From: Bacteroidales bacterium UBA5235
Lineage (GTDB): Bacteria > Bacteroidota > Bacteroidia > Bacteroidales > VadinHA17
Assembly (NCBI GenBank): GCA_002409145.1
Contig: DHUL01000044.1
Location: forward strand, 27,155-91,154
Direction: 5' to 3'
Length of the DNA: 64,000 bases
The notes under the pieces were generated by a model that ran no database searches, was not told where the DNA came from, and saw only the letters and a program-made list of their open reading frames with translations. Positions within the stretch are counted from its first letter, which is position 1. Every line of letters starts with the position of its first letter. A program made the position numbers and the translations under genes. Shown here piece by piece: positions 26,715 to 35,729 of this stretch.

Positions 26715-26816
26715 TCACATTTTTACTGACATCATAAACATAAATGCAGCAACAATCCTGAGCAATCCATGCATGTAAGGCGACCAGGAGATCCATTTGT
26801 CTGTCAGATTTTTCAT
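26715..26816 (-). pseudogene. N-terminal remnant of a DoxX-family membrane protein
   Basis: A minus-strand frame of 33 codons begins MKNLTDKWISWSPYMHGLLR and continues IVAAFMFMMSVKM before a stop. The W-x-PY-x3-LLRI-x-AAF-x-FM pattern is that of the first helix of DoxX-like proteins. The rest of the expected 130 or so residues is missing. The match is short, so the call is tentative. Confidence 0.4.
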
Positions 26817-27038
26817 TTTACATCATTTTATGTCTTCGATTTGAAATTTCCGGTAGTTATCTGGTAAAAAACAAACCCCGCACCAGGAAAGTTTCACTTT
26901 CTTCGGTAATACAAAACATAGTACACTGAAAAAGATGCTAATGAGATAAATACCAAGCTGAGGATATTGAAAATGTTCAACCGACTGTTTTATTGGCCTG
27001 TCGCTTTCAACCGCCAGAGGCTGACGCGGTGGGCAATA
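26817..27038. other. Intergenic stretch with no recognised gene
   Basis: Between the DoxX remnant and the tRNA terminator I see no convincing gene, RNA or repeat. A minus-strand open frame crosses the tRNA gene and is not coding. Confidence 0.5.
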
Positions 27039-27074
27039 AAAAAACCACCGCAGGACTCCCTGCGGTGGTTTTTT
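27039..27074 (-). terminator. Terminator after tRNA-Pro (works both ways)
   Basis: A 16-bp perfect stem, with CCACCGCAGG paired to CCTGCGGTGG around an ACTC loop and flanked by A and T runs, directly adjoins the 3' end of the tRNA. The symmetry means it could stop transcription from either side. Confidence 0.85.
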
Positions 27075-27149
27075 GGTCGGGGTGAGAAGACTCGAACTTC
27101 CGGCCCCTACGTCCCGAACGTAGTACGCTACCAACTGCGCTACACCCCG
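27074..27149 (-). tRNA. tRNA-Pro(CGG)
   Basis: Read on the minus strand, it folds as a standard cloverleaf: acceptor CGGGGTG/CACCCCG with discriminator A, D arm GCGC/GCGT, anticodon stem CTACG/CGTAG with loop TTCGGGA (anticodon CGG), and T arm GGAAG-TTCGAGT-CTTCT with one wobble pair. The CCA is encoded, though it merges with the following terminator stem and may be chance. Confidence 0.93.
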
Positions 27150-27291
27150 ATACGTCTTCCGGATCCGTCAGCCGGCGGAAGCAGAGGACTACCCGAATAA
27201 AATTCAGGTTCGCAAAAATAATAAAATTTTTGTCCTGAAGGAACTTTTTGACTATTTCTCAATTAACACTATGTTTCTGAAAATCTTTTGA

Positions 27292-28200
27292 CTATTGATG
27301 ATCAATGCCGATATCAAGCATCGATTCAGGATCTTCAACCGGTTCGATGTGTGTGAAAACTGTCGTTGGCGAATCAGGAAACAGCATCCGGACATCCTTT
27401 TCTACTTTCTCGGCAAGCATGTGTCCCTGGTGAAGATTCCACTTTCCAGGCATCTGCAGGTGCACTGAAATGAATTTCCTCTGTCCTGACTGTCTGGTCA
27501 GCAGGGAGTGGAATGTTAAATTCTGTTGCCCGTAGCCTTCAAGAATACCGGTAATTTTCCGTATCTCATTTTGCGGCAGCGAAGTATCGAGCAAGCCCAT
27601 TGCTGACTTTCTCATGAGCTGATAACCTGTCCAGACAATATTCAGGGCAACTCCAATAGCAACAATGGCATCAAGAATCATCCATCCGGTCAGTTTGACA
27701 AGTGCAATTCCAAGGAGGACGCCTGCAGAAGTCATGACATCTGTCCTTAAGTGTTTGCCATCAGCTTCCAGGGTTATTGAGTTGTGTTTTTGCCCGTTTC
27801 TGATCAGGATGATTGAGACGACGAGGTTAATCAATGAGGCGCTTAAAGCAATTATCAGCCCTATTCCTAATTTTTCAAGAGGCTGCGGATCAATGATCCT
27901 TGGTACGGCTGACCAGATAATGGTGCCAGCCGCAAGGACGATCAGACCGCCCTCAATTGCGCTGGAAAAATATTCAGCCTTATTATGTCCGAATTCATGC
28001 CTCTCGTCAGGCGGCTTTTCTGCAAGGTTCAGCATGAACAGAGCAACAAGAGCGGCAGCGAGGTTAACGCATGACTCCAGGCCGTCAGAAAGAAGTCCTA
28101 CTGAATTTGTAAGAAAATATGCTGTAAGCTTTATGGATATTGTAGCAACTGCAGCAGCAATTGAGAGATAAATGAATTTTCTGAGTGATGAAGAGGCCAT
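27292..28200 (-). CDS. Cation diffusion facilitator family transporter
   Basis: A 302-residue CDF transporter, which exports Zn2+, Mn2+, Fe2+ or similar ions from the cytoplasm using the proton gradient. Six helices fill residues 8-205. The transport site is seen as LLSDGLESCVN in helix 2 and HLRTDVMTS in helix 5. In the first motif an Asp and Glu lie three apart, where many zinc transporters have Asp-x3-Asp or His-x3-Asp. The C-terminal cytoplasmic dimer domain follows, with His residues (LTFHSLL, FISVHLQM, VFTHIEP) for regulatory metal binding. The metal is not certain. It stands alone. Confidence 0.92.
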   Translation of the reverse strand: MASSSLRKFIYLSIAAAVATISIKLTAYFLTNSVGLLSDGLESCVNLAAALVALFMLNLAEKPPDERHEFGHNKAEYFSSAIEGGLIVLAAGTIIWSAVPRIIDPQPLEKLGIGLIIALSASLINLVVSIILIRNGQKHNSITLEADGKHLRTDVMTSAGVLLGIALVKLTGWMILDAIVAIGVALNIVWTGYQLMRKSAMGLLDTSLPQNEIRKITGILEGYGQQNLTFHSLLTRQSGQRKFISVHLQMPGKWNLHQGHMLAEKVEKDVRMLFPDSPTTVFTHIEPVEDPESMLDIGIDHQ

Positions 28201-28353
28201 TAAATCTGTCCCGGTTTGTTCAGTAAATTTAGGATTTCTGCAGGACCTTCAGCATTTCCGGTATTTCATTGTGAATTCAATTATCTGAGCGGAAAAGCAA
28301 TAGTCTGAAGTGAATTTTTTAATTGCTGGTGTGTTGTGAAAGGAGCTTTTTGA

Positions 28354-28743
28354 CTATTTATGAGTAAGCTCGGCGATCTTGTGATGCAAATCGTTACTGC
28401 TCACCGGCTTGGGCAGGTAATCAGTACAGCCTGCCTCCAGTGCCCGCTTCCGGTCATCGGGGAAAGCATATGCCGTGACAGCTACAATCGGCAGCATGCC
28501 ATAACCATCCTCGGCACGCAGTCTGCGCGTCAGCGAGAGCCCGTCCTCATCACCTTTAAGAGAGATGTCCATCAACACAAGATCAAACTTCCGGTCATGA
28601 AGCTGATCCCATGCTTCTGCGGCGGATTCGGCCACAGCAGTGTCATACAGGCCTGACAGCAGCTTTGTGAAATAAAGCTGACTATGCGGGTCATCCTCAA
28701 CAATAAGTATGGTCATGCGCTTTGATGATGACGGGTCCTTCAT
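28354..28743 (-). CDS. Single-domain response regulator
   Basis: A 129-residue receiver domain without output domain. The acidic pair is Asp17-Asp18 (VEDD), the phosphoacceptor is Asp59 in LVLMDISLKG, the switch Thr is in VAVTAYAF and the Lys is Lys112 in YLPKPV. Such proteins act as phosphorelay intermediates or through protein contact. Its start overlaps the stop of the upstream DUF362 gene by four bases (ATGA), so translation is coupled, although the two functions are not obviously linked. The receiver-first kinase at 21.7 kb is a possible but unproven partner. Confidence 0.92.
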   Translation of the reverse strand: MKDPSSSKRMTILIVEDDPHSQLYFTKLLSGLYDTAVAESAAEAWDQLHDRKFDLVLMDISLKGDEDGLSLTRRLRAEDGYGMLPIVAVTAYAFPDDRKRALEAGCTDYLPKPVSSNDLHHKIAELTHK

Positions 28744-29855
28744 ATCTTAATCAGTTTGTATGATAAAGATCCAAGTTTAATCTTTTCCCCGTGAAGGAGT
28801 CCCGTTTTCCAGTCGGTGCTGCCATGCACCAGCCGGAATTTATCCTCTCCGCGGAGATCATTGCCGTTTTCCTTCTCCCGCAAATGCCGTGCCGCAGGTG
28901 CATTCATCACCATATCGACACTGGCCTTGTCAAGGGCCACAGGGTCAGTTGAAGCTGCAATTCCTATATCCTCCACCAGCGGTCTGTCGTTATGCCCCCA
29001 GCAGTCGCAATCGGGCGATACATCCATGATGAAGTTCACATGCAGTGCCGGTTTATCCCTGACCACAGCATAGGCATATTCGGCAATCTTTCTGTTCAGT
29101 GCGTCACTCTCGGAGTTCCCCTGCACCCTCGCAGCATCAAACTGGCAGACAGCCACGCACTGGCCGCAGCCTGTGCATCTGTCATAATCGATATAAGCCT
29201 TTCTGTCATCACCCAGGTGAACGGCATCATGGGCACAATTGTTTACGCATATTTTGCAGCCGGTACAGTTCTTCTGGTAAATGAAGGGAGGATTCCCGGA
29301 GTGCAGGAAAAGCTTTCCTCCAACCGAGGCACAGCCCATCCCGAGGTTCTTCAGGGCACCACCGAAACCGGTCTGCTCATGCCCCTTGAAGTGGCTCATT
29401 GAAATAATTATATCTGCATCGGAAATTGCTGTACCGATCATTGCCTTTCGCGTATAATCAAGGTTGACTTCTATCTCACGGTAGTCAGTTCCCTTTATTC
29501 CGTCGGCTATTACCACATGGCACCCGGCACTCAGGGGGTTGTAACCGTTGGAGAACGCGGCATTAAGGTGGTCGGGGGCATTGTTCCTCTCCCCTGAATA
29601 AAGCGTGTTGCAATCTGTCAGATAAGGCTTGCCGCCCCTCTCCCTTACCATGGAAGCCACCTTTGCTGCAAAGTTGGGTCTTAGATATGCAAGATTGCCC
29701 GGCTCGCCAAAATGGATCTTTATGGCAGTCATCTTACGGTTGAAATCCATTTTTTCAAAACCGGCAGCCTTCACCAGCCTCTCCAGCTTCTTAAGCAGGT
29801 TCAGTGATGATGTGCAGTGCATATCTGTAAAAAATACCTCTGAAGTTTCCATCAT
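28740..29855 (-). CDS. DUF362 protein with 4Fe-4S ferredoxin domain
   Basis: A 371-residue protein. Residues 25-190 are a DUF362 domain (MTAIKIHFGEPGNLAYLRP, then ADIIISMSHFKGHEQTGFGGALKNLGMG in parts). Two 4Fe-4S motifs follow near 193-240: CTGCKICVNNCAHDA and CTGCGQCVAVCQFDA, the complete pattern of an eight-iron ferredoxin. Proteins of this type are widespread in anaerobes, often labelled as [Fe-S] proteins, with unproven roles in electron transfer or metal handling. It is the upstream gene of a coupled pair with the response regulator. Start is at one of two adjacent Met codons. Confidence 0.88.
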   Translation of the reverse strand: MMETSEVFFTDMHCTSSLNLLKKLERLVKAAGFEKMDFNRKMTAIKIHFGEPGNLAYLRPNFAAKVASMVRERGGKPYLTDCNTLYSGERNNAPDHLNAAFSNGYNPLSAGCHVVIADGIKGTDYREIEVNLDYTRKAMIGTAISDADIIISMSHFKGHEQTGFGGALKNLGMGCASVGGKLFLHSGNPPFIYQKNCTGCKICVNNCAHDAVHLGDDRKAYIDYDRCTGCGQCVAVCQFDAARVQGNSESDALNRKIAEYAYAVVRDKPALHVNFIMDVSPDCDCWGHNDRPLVEDIGIAASTDPVALDKASVDMVMNAPAARHLREKENGNDLRGEDKFRLVHGSTDWKTGLLHGEKIKLGSLSYKLIKI

Positions 29856-29873
29856 ATAGTAAAAGGTGTGGGC

Positions 29874-30854
29874 TTAAACATTAAGTACATCAATTATGTC
29901 GACAAGCTGCTGGTTCAGCCCCTTGTGCAGTTTCACGGCTTTCCTGAACGGGACCAGCACTATTTCGTCATTCTGAAGTCCTACCATGACGCTTTGCTGC
30001 CCGTCAAGGAGTGCCTCTACGGCTGCATTACCCAACCTGCTGGCGTTTACGCGGTCAAGCGCTGACGGCGACCCGCCGCGCTGCAGGTGTCCCAGTACAG
30101 CCACCCTCACCTCATAGCCCTTCAGCTGTGGTTTGAGTTTCTCGGCAATGGCAATTGCACCTCCTTCTTCATCTCCTTCTGCCACAATGATGATGTTGCT
30201 TGATTTTTTTCTCCTGTTGCCTGTCTCAATCATCTTGCTGATGTCACGCGCATCACCCTTTAGTTCAGGCATGATGATAGCTTCAGCTCCGCAAGCGATT
30301 CCGCTGTAAAGGGCAATATGGCCTGCCTCGGCTCCCATTACCTCAACAAAGAACATCCTGTTGAGAGCGCTGGCAGTGTCACGGATCTTGTCAACAGCCT
30401 CCACCACAGTGTTAAGTGCGGTATCATAGCCTATGGTGTAGTCAGTACCGTAAATATCATTGTCTATAGTGCCGGGCACCCCCACAAACGGAATGTTGTA
30501 CTCTTCGTTAAAAAGGCTGGCTCCCTTGAATGAGCCGTCACCACCTATCACAACAACTCCGTCAATACCGGCAGCCTTCAGGTTGTCATATGCAACCTTC
30601 CTCCCCTCGGGAGTCCGGAATGCGTCGCACCTGGCTGTCTTGAGTATTGTACCCCCCCGCTGAATGGTGTCTGAAACTGAGTGTGCGTATAGTGGTTTGA
30701 AATTGGCATTTATCATTCCAAGGTAACCGTTCCTGATACCGACTACCTCCAGCTTGTTATAGATTGCGGTTCGCGTCACAGCACGTATGGCTGCATTCAT
30801 TCCGGGAGCGTCTCCACCCGATGTGAGAACGCCTATCTTTTTAATTTTCCCCAT
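29874..30854 (-). CDS. pfkA: ATP-dependent 6-phosphofructokinase
   Basis: A 326-residue phosphofructokinase that phosphorylates fructose 6-phosphate in glycolysis. ATP-site motifs GVLTSGGDAPGMNAAIRAV (residues 8-26) and GGDGSFKGA near 104, the catalytic loop GTIDNDIYGTDYTIGYDTA near 127 and the FVEVMGAEAGHIALYSG segment near 168 are all present. Gly at the GGDGS position indicates ATP rather than pyrophosphate use. Length is the usual one. It lies 19 bp upstream of the DUF362 gene on the same strand and may share its transcript. Confidence 0.96.
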   Translation of the reverse strand: MGKIKKIGVLTSGGDAPGMNAAIRAVTRTAIYNKLEVVGIRNGYLGMINANFKPLYAHSVSDTIQRGGTILKTARCDAFRTPEGRKVAYDNLKAAGIDGVVVIGGDGSFKGASLFNEEYNIPFVGVPGTIDNDIYGTDYTIGYDTALNTVVEAVDKIRDTASALNRMFFVEVMGAEAGHIALYSGIACGAEAIIMPELKGDARDISKMIETGNRRKKSSNIIIVAEGDEEGGAIAIAEKLKPQLKGYEVRVAVLGHLQRGGSPSALDRVNASRLGNAAVEALLDGQQSVMVGLQNDEIVLVPFRKAVKLHKGLNQQLVDIIDVLNV

Positions 30855-30924
30855 TGTAAGAAATATTTATTGACGGTGCGAAATTACTACAATTTCATGC
30901 ATTTTCAATTCAGAAATAACGATG

Positions 30925-31800
30925 TCAAATTGCAGCAACAAGCTCTGCAACTTCCTGTATAAGCCACCTCGGGGTGGAAGTGGCGCCGCAGACACCTGCG
31001 TTGGATGCTCCACAAAACCATTCTTTGTTCAGCTCATCTGGTGAGGAGATGAAGTGGGAGCGGGAATTCACCTTCAGACACACTTCGAAGAGCATGCGGC
31101 CGTTGGAGCTGTTCCTTCCGCTGACGAAGATGATCACATCATGCCTGGTTGCGAATTCCCTCAGCTTTGGCTCACGCCCTGACACCTGCCCGCAGATGGT
31201 GTTATGGACCTTCAGGAGGGTGGAAGAATGGTCAGGTGAAACCTTTTCCATATTGAGTCTTATGATCTCAGCCACAACCTCATACTGCTCCTTGCTCTTG
31301 GTTGTCTGCGAGAAGAGAAAGACCGGCCTGGTGTAGTCTATCCTGTGAAGGTCACCCCTGCCAGTGACCAGTATCCCCCTGGGTCCGGCGGCACCTATCA
31401 GCCCTATGACCTCAGCATGACCTTCTTTTCCGTAGATGACTATCTGTCCATTTTCTTCACGCGACAGTTCGGCCACCTTTTGTATCTTCTTCTGCATTGA
31501 ATGTACTATCGGGCATGTGGCGTCGATAATTGTTATGTTATTCTCCCTTGCCCTGGCATATGTCGAAGGAGGCTCGCCGTGTGCCCTTATCAGCACCTTG
31601 CAGTCATGCAGGTTTTCGAACTCTTCATATGTGATTGGTCTCAGCCCGAGGCCGGTCAGCCGTGCCACCTCGATGTCATTGTGCACTATCTCTCCAAGGC
31701 AATATATGGTCTCTCCCTCGCGGAGGGCATCCTCAGCGATGGCAACGGCATTCTCCACTCCGAAACAGAATCCTGAACTCTGTTCTATGTCAACTTTCAT
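30925..31800 (-). CDS. ispH: 4-hydroxy-3-methylbut-2-enyl diphosphate reductase
   Basis: A 291-residue IspH (LytB), the iron-sulfur enzyme that makes IPP and DMAPP in the last step of the MEP isoprenoid pathway. The three cluster-binding cysteines are in place: Cys12 (GFCFGV), the Cys of DATCPIVH near 95 and that of NTICGQVSGRE near 196. Catalytic segments LGEIVHND near 37 and RAHGEPP near 73 are present. The C-terminal block reads GVCGATSTPRWLI, where GITAGASTP is the usual sequence. Its start overlaps the cmk stop by 11 bp, so the two are coupled. Confidence 0.95.
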   Translation of the reverse strand: MKVDIEQSSGFCFGVENAVAIAEDALREGETIYCLGEIVHNDIEVARLTGLGLRPITYEEFENLHDCKVLIRAHGEPPSTYARARENNITIIDATCPIVHSMQKKIQKVAELSREENGQIVIYGKEGHAEVIGLIGAAGPRGILVTGRGDLHRIDYTRPVFLFSQTTKSKEQYEVVAEIIRLNMEKVSPDHSSTLLKVHNTICGQVSGREPKLREFATRHDVIIFVSGRNSSNGRMLFEVCLKVNSRSHFISSPDELNKEWFCGASNAGVCGATSTPRWLIQEVAELVAAI

Positions 31801-32494
31801 TTATCCTTTTTTTGTAAAGCTCCCTGAACCAGACCATCTGTTCTTCGGGAGTCATGTCACTGTTGTCAAGCACAATCGCATCATCAGCCTGCCGGAGAGG
31901 GCTCACTTCTCGCGATGAGTCTATCCTGTCACGTTCGCTTATGTTTTTCATCACGGCATCAAAGTCGGCCGGCAGTCCTTTGCTCACCAGCTCGAGGAAG
32001 CGTCTCCGGGCCCTCACCTCAGGCCTGGCTGTCATGAAGATCTTTAGCCGTGCGTCAGGGAATACAACCGTACCTATATCCCGGCCGTCCATCACCACAC
32101 CCCCTCCGGCGCCCAGTGACCGCTGCAACTCCACCAGCCTGGTCCTGACACCGGCAATAGTGCTGACAGGACTGACGTTATCCGAAACGTCACGGTCACG
32201 TATCTCCCTCTCCACCTTCTCGCCATTTAGGTAAGTGGCTGAGAATCCTGTCTCACGGTCAGGCATAAAGGTTATAATAATTTCCGGAAGCGCATTCATT
32301 ATCCCGGGCTCGTCAGCAATGCCGTTACCAACCAGTCCGCGCCTCAGCGCGAAGAGAGTGACAGCCCTGTACATGGCTCCCGAATCAATATAGATATAGT
32401 CCAGCTCCTCAGCAATCGCTTTCGCGAAGGTGCTTTTACCACACGACGAGTATCCGTCAACTGTTATGATTATTTTTTCTTTATTCTTTGCCAT
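31790..32494 (-). CDS. cmk: Cytidylate kinase
   Basis: A 234-residue CMP/dCMP kinase of nucleotide synthesis. The P-loop is DGYSSCGKSTFAKAIA, residues 12-27, followed by YIYIDSGAMYRAVTLFAL. The MDGRDIGTVVFPDA segment near 133 and the CMP-binding region are typical, as is RDRDVSDNVSPVS near 95. A Met three codons earlier (32503) is a possible start; MAKNKEK is preferred. It sits between porQ and ispH. That order is one I recall from other Bacteroidales, which supports an operon. Confidence 0.95.
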   Translation of the reverse strand: MAKNKEKIIITVDGYSSCGKSTFAKAIAEELDYIYIDSGAMYRAVTLFALRRGLVGNGIADEPGIMNALPEIIITFMPDRETGFSATYLNGEKVEREIRDRDVSDNVSPVSTIAGVRTRLVELQRSLGAGGGVVMDGRDIGTVVFPDARLKIFMTARPEVRARRRFLELVSKGLPADFDAVMKNISERDRIDSSREVSPLRQADDAIVLDNSDMTPEEQMVWFRELYKKRINES

Positions 32495-32526
32495 TGTTTC
32501 CATCAGATTAAAACGAAAGGGTGCAG

Positions 32527-33600
32527 CTAAGGTTCAGCCCGTTCTGTTTTTTTGAATATAAATTCAGGTCTCAGTGTAACGGTTATGTGGTTTGATCCGC
32601 CGGCAGGGTGGAAAGCGCCATGGGCAAAGGCCAGTTCGAAGGCTCTTGTACGGATTCCAAACCCTGCCGTAAAGCCTGCCATGCCTGTACGCTGCCCGGT
32701 CCGCATCTCAGCCCTGCGCTGGTAGTCAAGGCCGGCACCGATCCAGAATGCATCTGACGGAAGGACTTCGACGCCCAGCACAATGTGCCTGAGAATGTCT
32801 TCACCAACCCCCCCCGGGCCGGCATCATCTTCAGGATTATAATCGAAGGTCAGATCAGGTTTCTCGAGATGCCTGATTGTCAGGGAGAAGCTGAATGGAG
32901 CGTGGGCGAGCCTCTTGGCGGCTCCGGCAATGATCTCAAACGGAAGCGGTTCTCCTCCGCTGCCGGTATAACCCACGAGCTGTAGTCCCGAGTTGCGGAT
33001 GACCAGTCCTGCATCAAGCAACAACCTCTCATTGTGGTATGAAGCACCGATATCGGCACAGAGTCCTGCAGAGAAGTACCGCTCGAGGTGTGAGATGACA
33101 GGCTTGAGATTCATCCCTATGGAGAAGGAAGAGTCAATCTGCCATGACCAAATTATATTAAATGCGTATTCGGCAGCGGTAAAACTGCCTGTAATATTGC
33201 CAGCTTCGTCGGCCTCAGTGAAGGTGCCATAGCTTATAAAGCTTATTCCCCCGGCAAAGTTACCTGAAGTGGCGGTGGTACGTGCCCAGGAGGCATAGCC
33301 ATACCTGATTCCTGCAAACCAGGACGAAAAGCTGAGTGAGATATCATTGTCAGTTGAGACATTGAGCAACGCAGGATTGAAGTACGGCAGGGTTAGATCG
33401 CTTCGCCGTGAGGCGACATTAATTCCACCGGTGGCATTTGCAAAGGCTGAATGGCTGAGGTTAAGGAACTCATAGGTGTTGTCACCGCCGGTCTGGCCTT
33501 TAAGTGCCGTACCACTTACACCCATGAGAAACAAAAGAGTGACGACCCACTGTCGCTGAACAGCAATGCCGGGAAGCAGATTGGGAGCCCTGTGCCTCAT
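32527..33600 (-). CDS. porQ: Type IX secretion system outer-membrane protein PorQ
   Basis: A 357-residue exported protein of the PorV/PorQ family of outer-membrane beta-barrels. The signal peptide is seen as VVTLLFLMGVSG with cleavage near LKGQ. Family features are the N-terminal NTYEFLNLSHSAFANATGG block, PYFNPALLNVSTDNDISLSF (in parts), and repeated amphipathic strands to the end (VTLRPEFIFKK). PorQ serves the type IX secretion and attachment complex, found in Bacteroidota only. No other type IX genes or CTD-bearing substrates are in this window. The frame opens ten codons earlier at 33630. It heads the run porQ-cmk-ispH. Confidence 0.87.
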   Translation of the reverse strand: MRHRAPNLLPGIAVQRQWVVTLLFLMGVSGTALKGQTGGDNTYEFLNLSHSAFANATGGINVASRRSDLTLPYFNPALLNVSTDNDISLSFSSWFAGIRYGYASWARTTATSGNFAGGISFISYGTFTEADEAGNITGSFTAAEYAFNIIWSWQIDSSFSIGMNLKPVISHLERYFSAGLCADIGASYHNERLLLDAGLVIRNSGLQLVGYTGSGGEPLPFEIIAGAAKRLAHAPFSFSLTIRHLEKPDLTFDYNPEDDAGPGGVGEDILRHIVLGVEVLPSDAFWIGAGLDYQRRAEMRTGQRTGMAGFTAGFGIRTRAFELAFAHGAFHPAGGSNHITVTLRPEFIFKKTERAEP

Positions 33601-33672
33601 CCTCAGAATCATTGAAGACAAAGATAACATTCCCGGCAGAATGGGACGATCAAAGCTGTTATTTGAGGGTTA

Positions 33673-34587
33673 TCAGGCACTTCTCCCTGCGAAGTCAGTA
33701 TCGACCGCTGCCTTCCTGTTCTTTCTGGCCTGTGAGAGAAAGAGGCCGGCAATCACTACCGCCATTCCCAACCCGTTACGAGCCGTCAGCCTGTCACCCA
33801 CTATGAAGAATGCGAAGATTGCCGTAAACACCGGAATCAGATTGCTGAATATGTTGGCGCGGGCAATTCCCACATATCTGACTGAATAGGCAAAGAGTAC
33901 AAACGCACCGCATGAAGCGAAGATGGCCAGAAGAATTATTGAGCCAAAGCTCTTCGCAATAATGCCTGTGGCAAGAAGATCCTTCAGATCGAAAACCAGG
34001 AAGAGCGGAAGGAATAGTATTGCACCTATTATATTCTGAATGTTGACAATGGTGACCGGATCATATTCATAAGCCAGGCGGTGAAGAACCATATTGTACC
34101 CGACGGCTGACACCACCGCAAGGAACATCAGCACCAGTCCCCTGGGATTCATTGTGATGTTACCCGTGCTGTTGGTGATGAAGATAAGAACTCCGATGAA
34201 TGATAGAATCACACCTATGTAATTAATCAGTTTCAGCCGTTCACGATAGATGACCCATGCGAAAATGACCGCAAAGACCGGAATGGTTGAGATTATTACA
34301 GAGCCCACTGTCGATGAGACATAGGTCAGGCCGAAGCTTTCACCAAGGAAGTAGAGGAATGGCTCAAACAGCGCCAGGAGAAAGAAATACTTCCGGTCTC
34401 CCTTTTTTATGGCGGTAAAACGTTTGGTGACCCACAGGAAGCCTGTGAGAAAGAGTATTGCAATGCACAGCCTTATGAAGACAATGGTTATGGGATTATA
34501 GTCAACGTTGGCCACCTTGAACCAGACAAATGAGAACGACCAGAAAATCATTGAAAGAACAAGGGCAGCATAGGGTCTTCCTTTCAT
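33673..34587 (-). CDS. EamA/DMT family transporter
   Basis: A 304-residue inner-membrane transporter with ten hydrophobic helices, made of two EamA repeats of five helices each. The first starts with YAALVLSMIFWSFSFVWFK and the second near residue 152 with GLVLMFLAVVSAVGYNMVL. Such proteins export amino acids, metabolites or drugs; the substrate is not evident. It ends 73 bp before porQ on the same strand. The short C-terminus (ARKNRKAAVDTD) is basic. The region upstream to the etf operon carries divergent promoters. Confidence 0.9.
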   Translation of the reverse strand: MKGRPYAALVLSMIFWSFSFVWFKVANVDYNPITIVFIRLCIAILFLTGFLWVTKRFTAIKKGDRKYFFLLALFEPFLYFLGESFGLTYVSSTVGSVIISTIPVFAVIFAWVIYRERLKLINYIGVILSFIGVLIFITNSTGNITMNPRGLVLMFLAVVSAVGYNMVLHRLAYEYDPVTIVNIQNIIGAILFLPLFLVFDLKDLLATGIIAKSFGSIILLAIFASCGAFVLFAYSVRYVGIARANIFSNLIPVFTAIFAFFIVGDRLTARNGLGMAVVIAGLFLSQARKNRKAAVDTDFAGRSA

Positions 34588-34791
34588 CGGAGAGTAAATA
34601 AAATTGGTGATTTTGTCGGCGGCGAAATTAACTGATTTTTTTATACCCGTGGCAGTGAAGGGAGTAAAGAAGTTTTAAGTTTCGAACGTATTCAATAATG
34701 GTTCGGCGAGAATATCATAATAATATAATATACAGTGTAATGCGTACTATTCATCTTTCGACCGGTGTTCATGAAAATCATTTTCAGCCGA

Positions 34792-34820
34792 TTTGCGGTA
34801 TTGTTTTATTGTTATATTTG
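34792..34820 (+). promoter_or_regulatory. Promoter of the etf operon
   Basis: TTTG at 34792-34795 and TATATTTG at 34813-34820 are 17 bp apart, slightly closer than usual. Transcription would start near 34827. This rules out the longer in-frame start at 34765 and fixes the etfB start at 34843. Confidence 0.7.
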
Positions 34821-34842
34821 CCACTTCAAAAGCGAGAATGAG

Positions 34843-35706
34843 ATGAACGGAATCAAGATCGTTGTACTTGCCAAGCAGGTTCCGGATACGCGTAATGTTG
34901 GTCCCGATGCCATGAAAGCAGACGGGACGGTCAACAGGAGTGTTCTGCCTGCCATTTTCAATCCGGAGGACCTGAATGCGCTGGAGCAGGCCCTGAGGAT
35001 AAAGGAGTGTTATGAAGGGGTGACAGTGACCCTGCTCACGATGGGTCCGGTCAGGGCTGCGGAGATTATCCGTGAAGGACTGTACCGCGGAGCAGATGAC
35101 GGGGTACTGCTTACTGACAGGGCTTTTGCAGGTTCTGACACCCTGGCCACATCATATGCTCTTGCACTGGCAGTGCGCAGGCTGGCGCCCGACCTGGTAT
35201 TAGGAGGGAGGCAGGCCATTGACGGTGACACCGCACAGGTTGGGCCGCAGGTCGCAGAAAAGCTGGGATGGCCGCAGGTGACCTATGCCGAAGCGATGCA
35301 ATTTGAAGGCGAAAAACTAATCATTCGCCGAAGGCTTGAGAGGGGAGTGGAGACAATAGCAGCCCGGCTGCCACTGGTGGTTACAGTGAACGGAACAGCC
35401 CCGGCATGCCGTTACCGTAACGCCAGGCTGGTAATGAAGTACAAGTATGCGCGTACTGACACTGAACTGCAGGCTGAAAGCTCTGACTACATAGCAGCAA
35501 GCCGGCCATTCATCAGGATAACCGAGTGGGGCGTTGACGCCATCGGAGCCGATCCGGAACATCTCGGGCTCTCAGGGTCACCCACAAAGGTGAAGGAGAT
35601 AGAAAACGTCATCCTCCAGGCAAAGGAATCGAAGCACCTTACCTCATCAAATGCAGACATTGAGTCATTAGTCAGGGAGTTGCTTGAGAATCATACAATT
35701 GGTTAA
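34843..35706 (+). CDS. etfB: Electron transfer flavoprotein, beta subunit
   Basis: A 287-residue ETF small subunit, which with EtfA passes electrons between acyl-CoA dehydrogenases and the respiratory chain. The N-terminus KIVVLAKQVPDTRNVGPDAM, the FNPEDLNALEQAL segment near 42 and the GRQAIDGDTAQVGPQVAEKLG block (in parts) near 122 are typical. The AMP/FAD-binding loop is near 120-135. The frame opens 26 codons earlier but the promoter lies inside that stretch. It is followed by etfA 24 bp later and then an acyl-CoA dehydrogenase, forming a fatty-acid oxidation operon. Confidence 0.95.
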   Translation: MNGIKIVVLAKQVPDTRNVGPDAMKADGTVNRSVLPAIFNPEDLNALEQALRIKECYEGVTVTLLTMGPVRAAEIIREGLYRGADDGVLLTDRAFAGSDTLATSYALALAVRRLAPDLVLGGRQAIDGDTAQVGPQVAEKLGWPQVTYAEAMQFEGEKLIIRRRLERGVETIAARLPLVVTVNGTAPACRYRNARLVMKYKYARTDTELQAESSDYIAASRPFIRITEWGVDAIGADPEHLGLSGSPTKVKEIENVILQAKESKHLTSSNADIESLVRELLENHTIG

Positions 35707-35729
35707 AAAACGGATAAAACATAGTTACA

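Noticed and set aside
26823..27134. Minus-strand frame of 103 codons near tRNA-Pro
   Set aside because: It runs through the terminator stem and into the tRNA gene, so it cannot be a normal protein gene.
34765..34842. Longer N-terminus for EtfB
   Set aside because: The promoter lies inside this stretch and ETF-beta proteins begin at the later Met.
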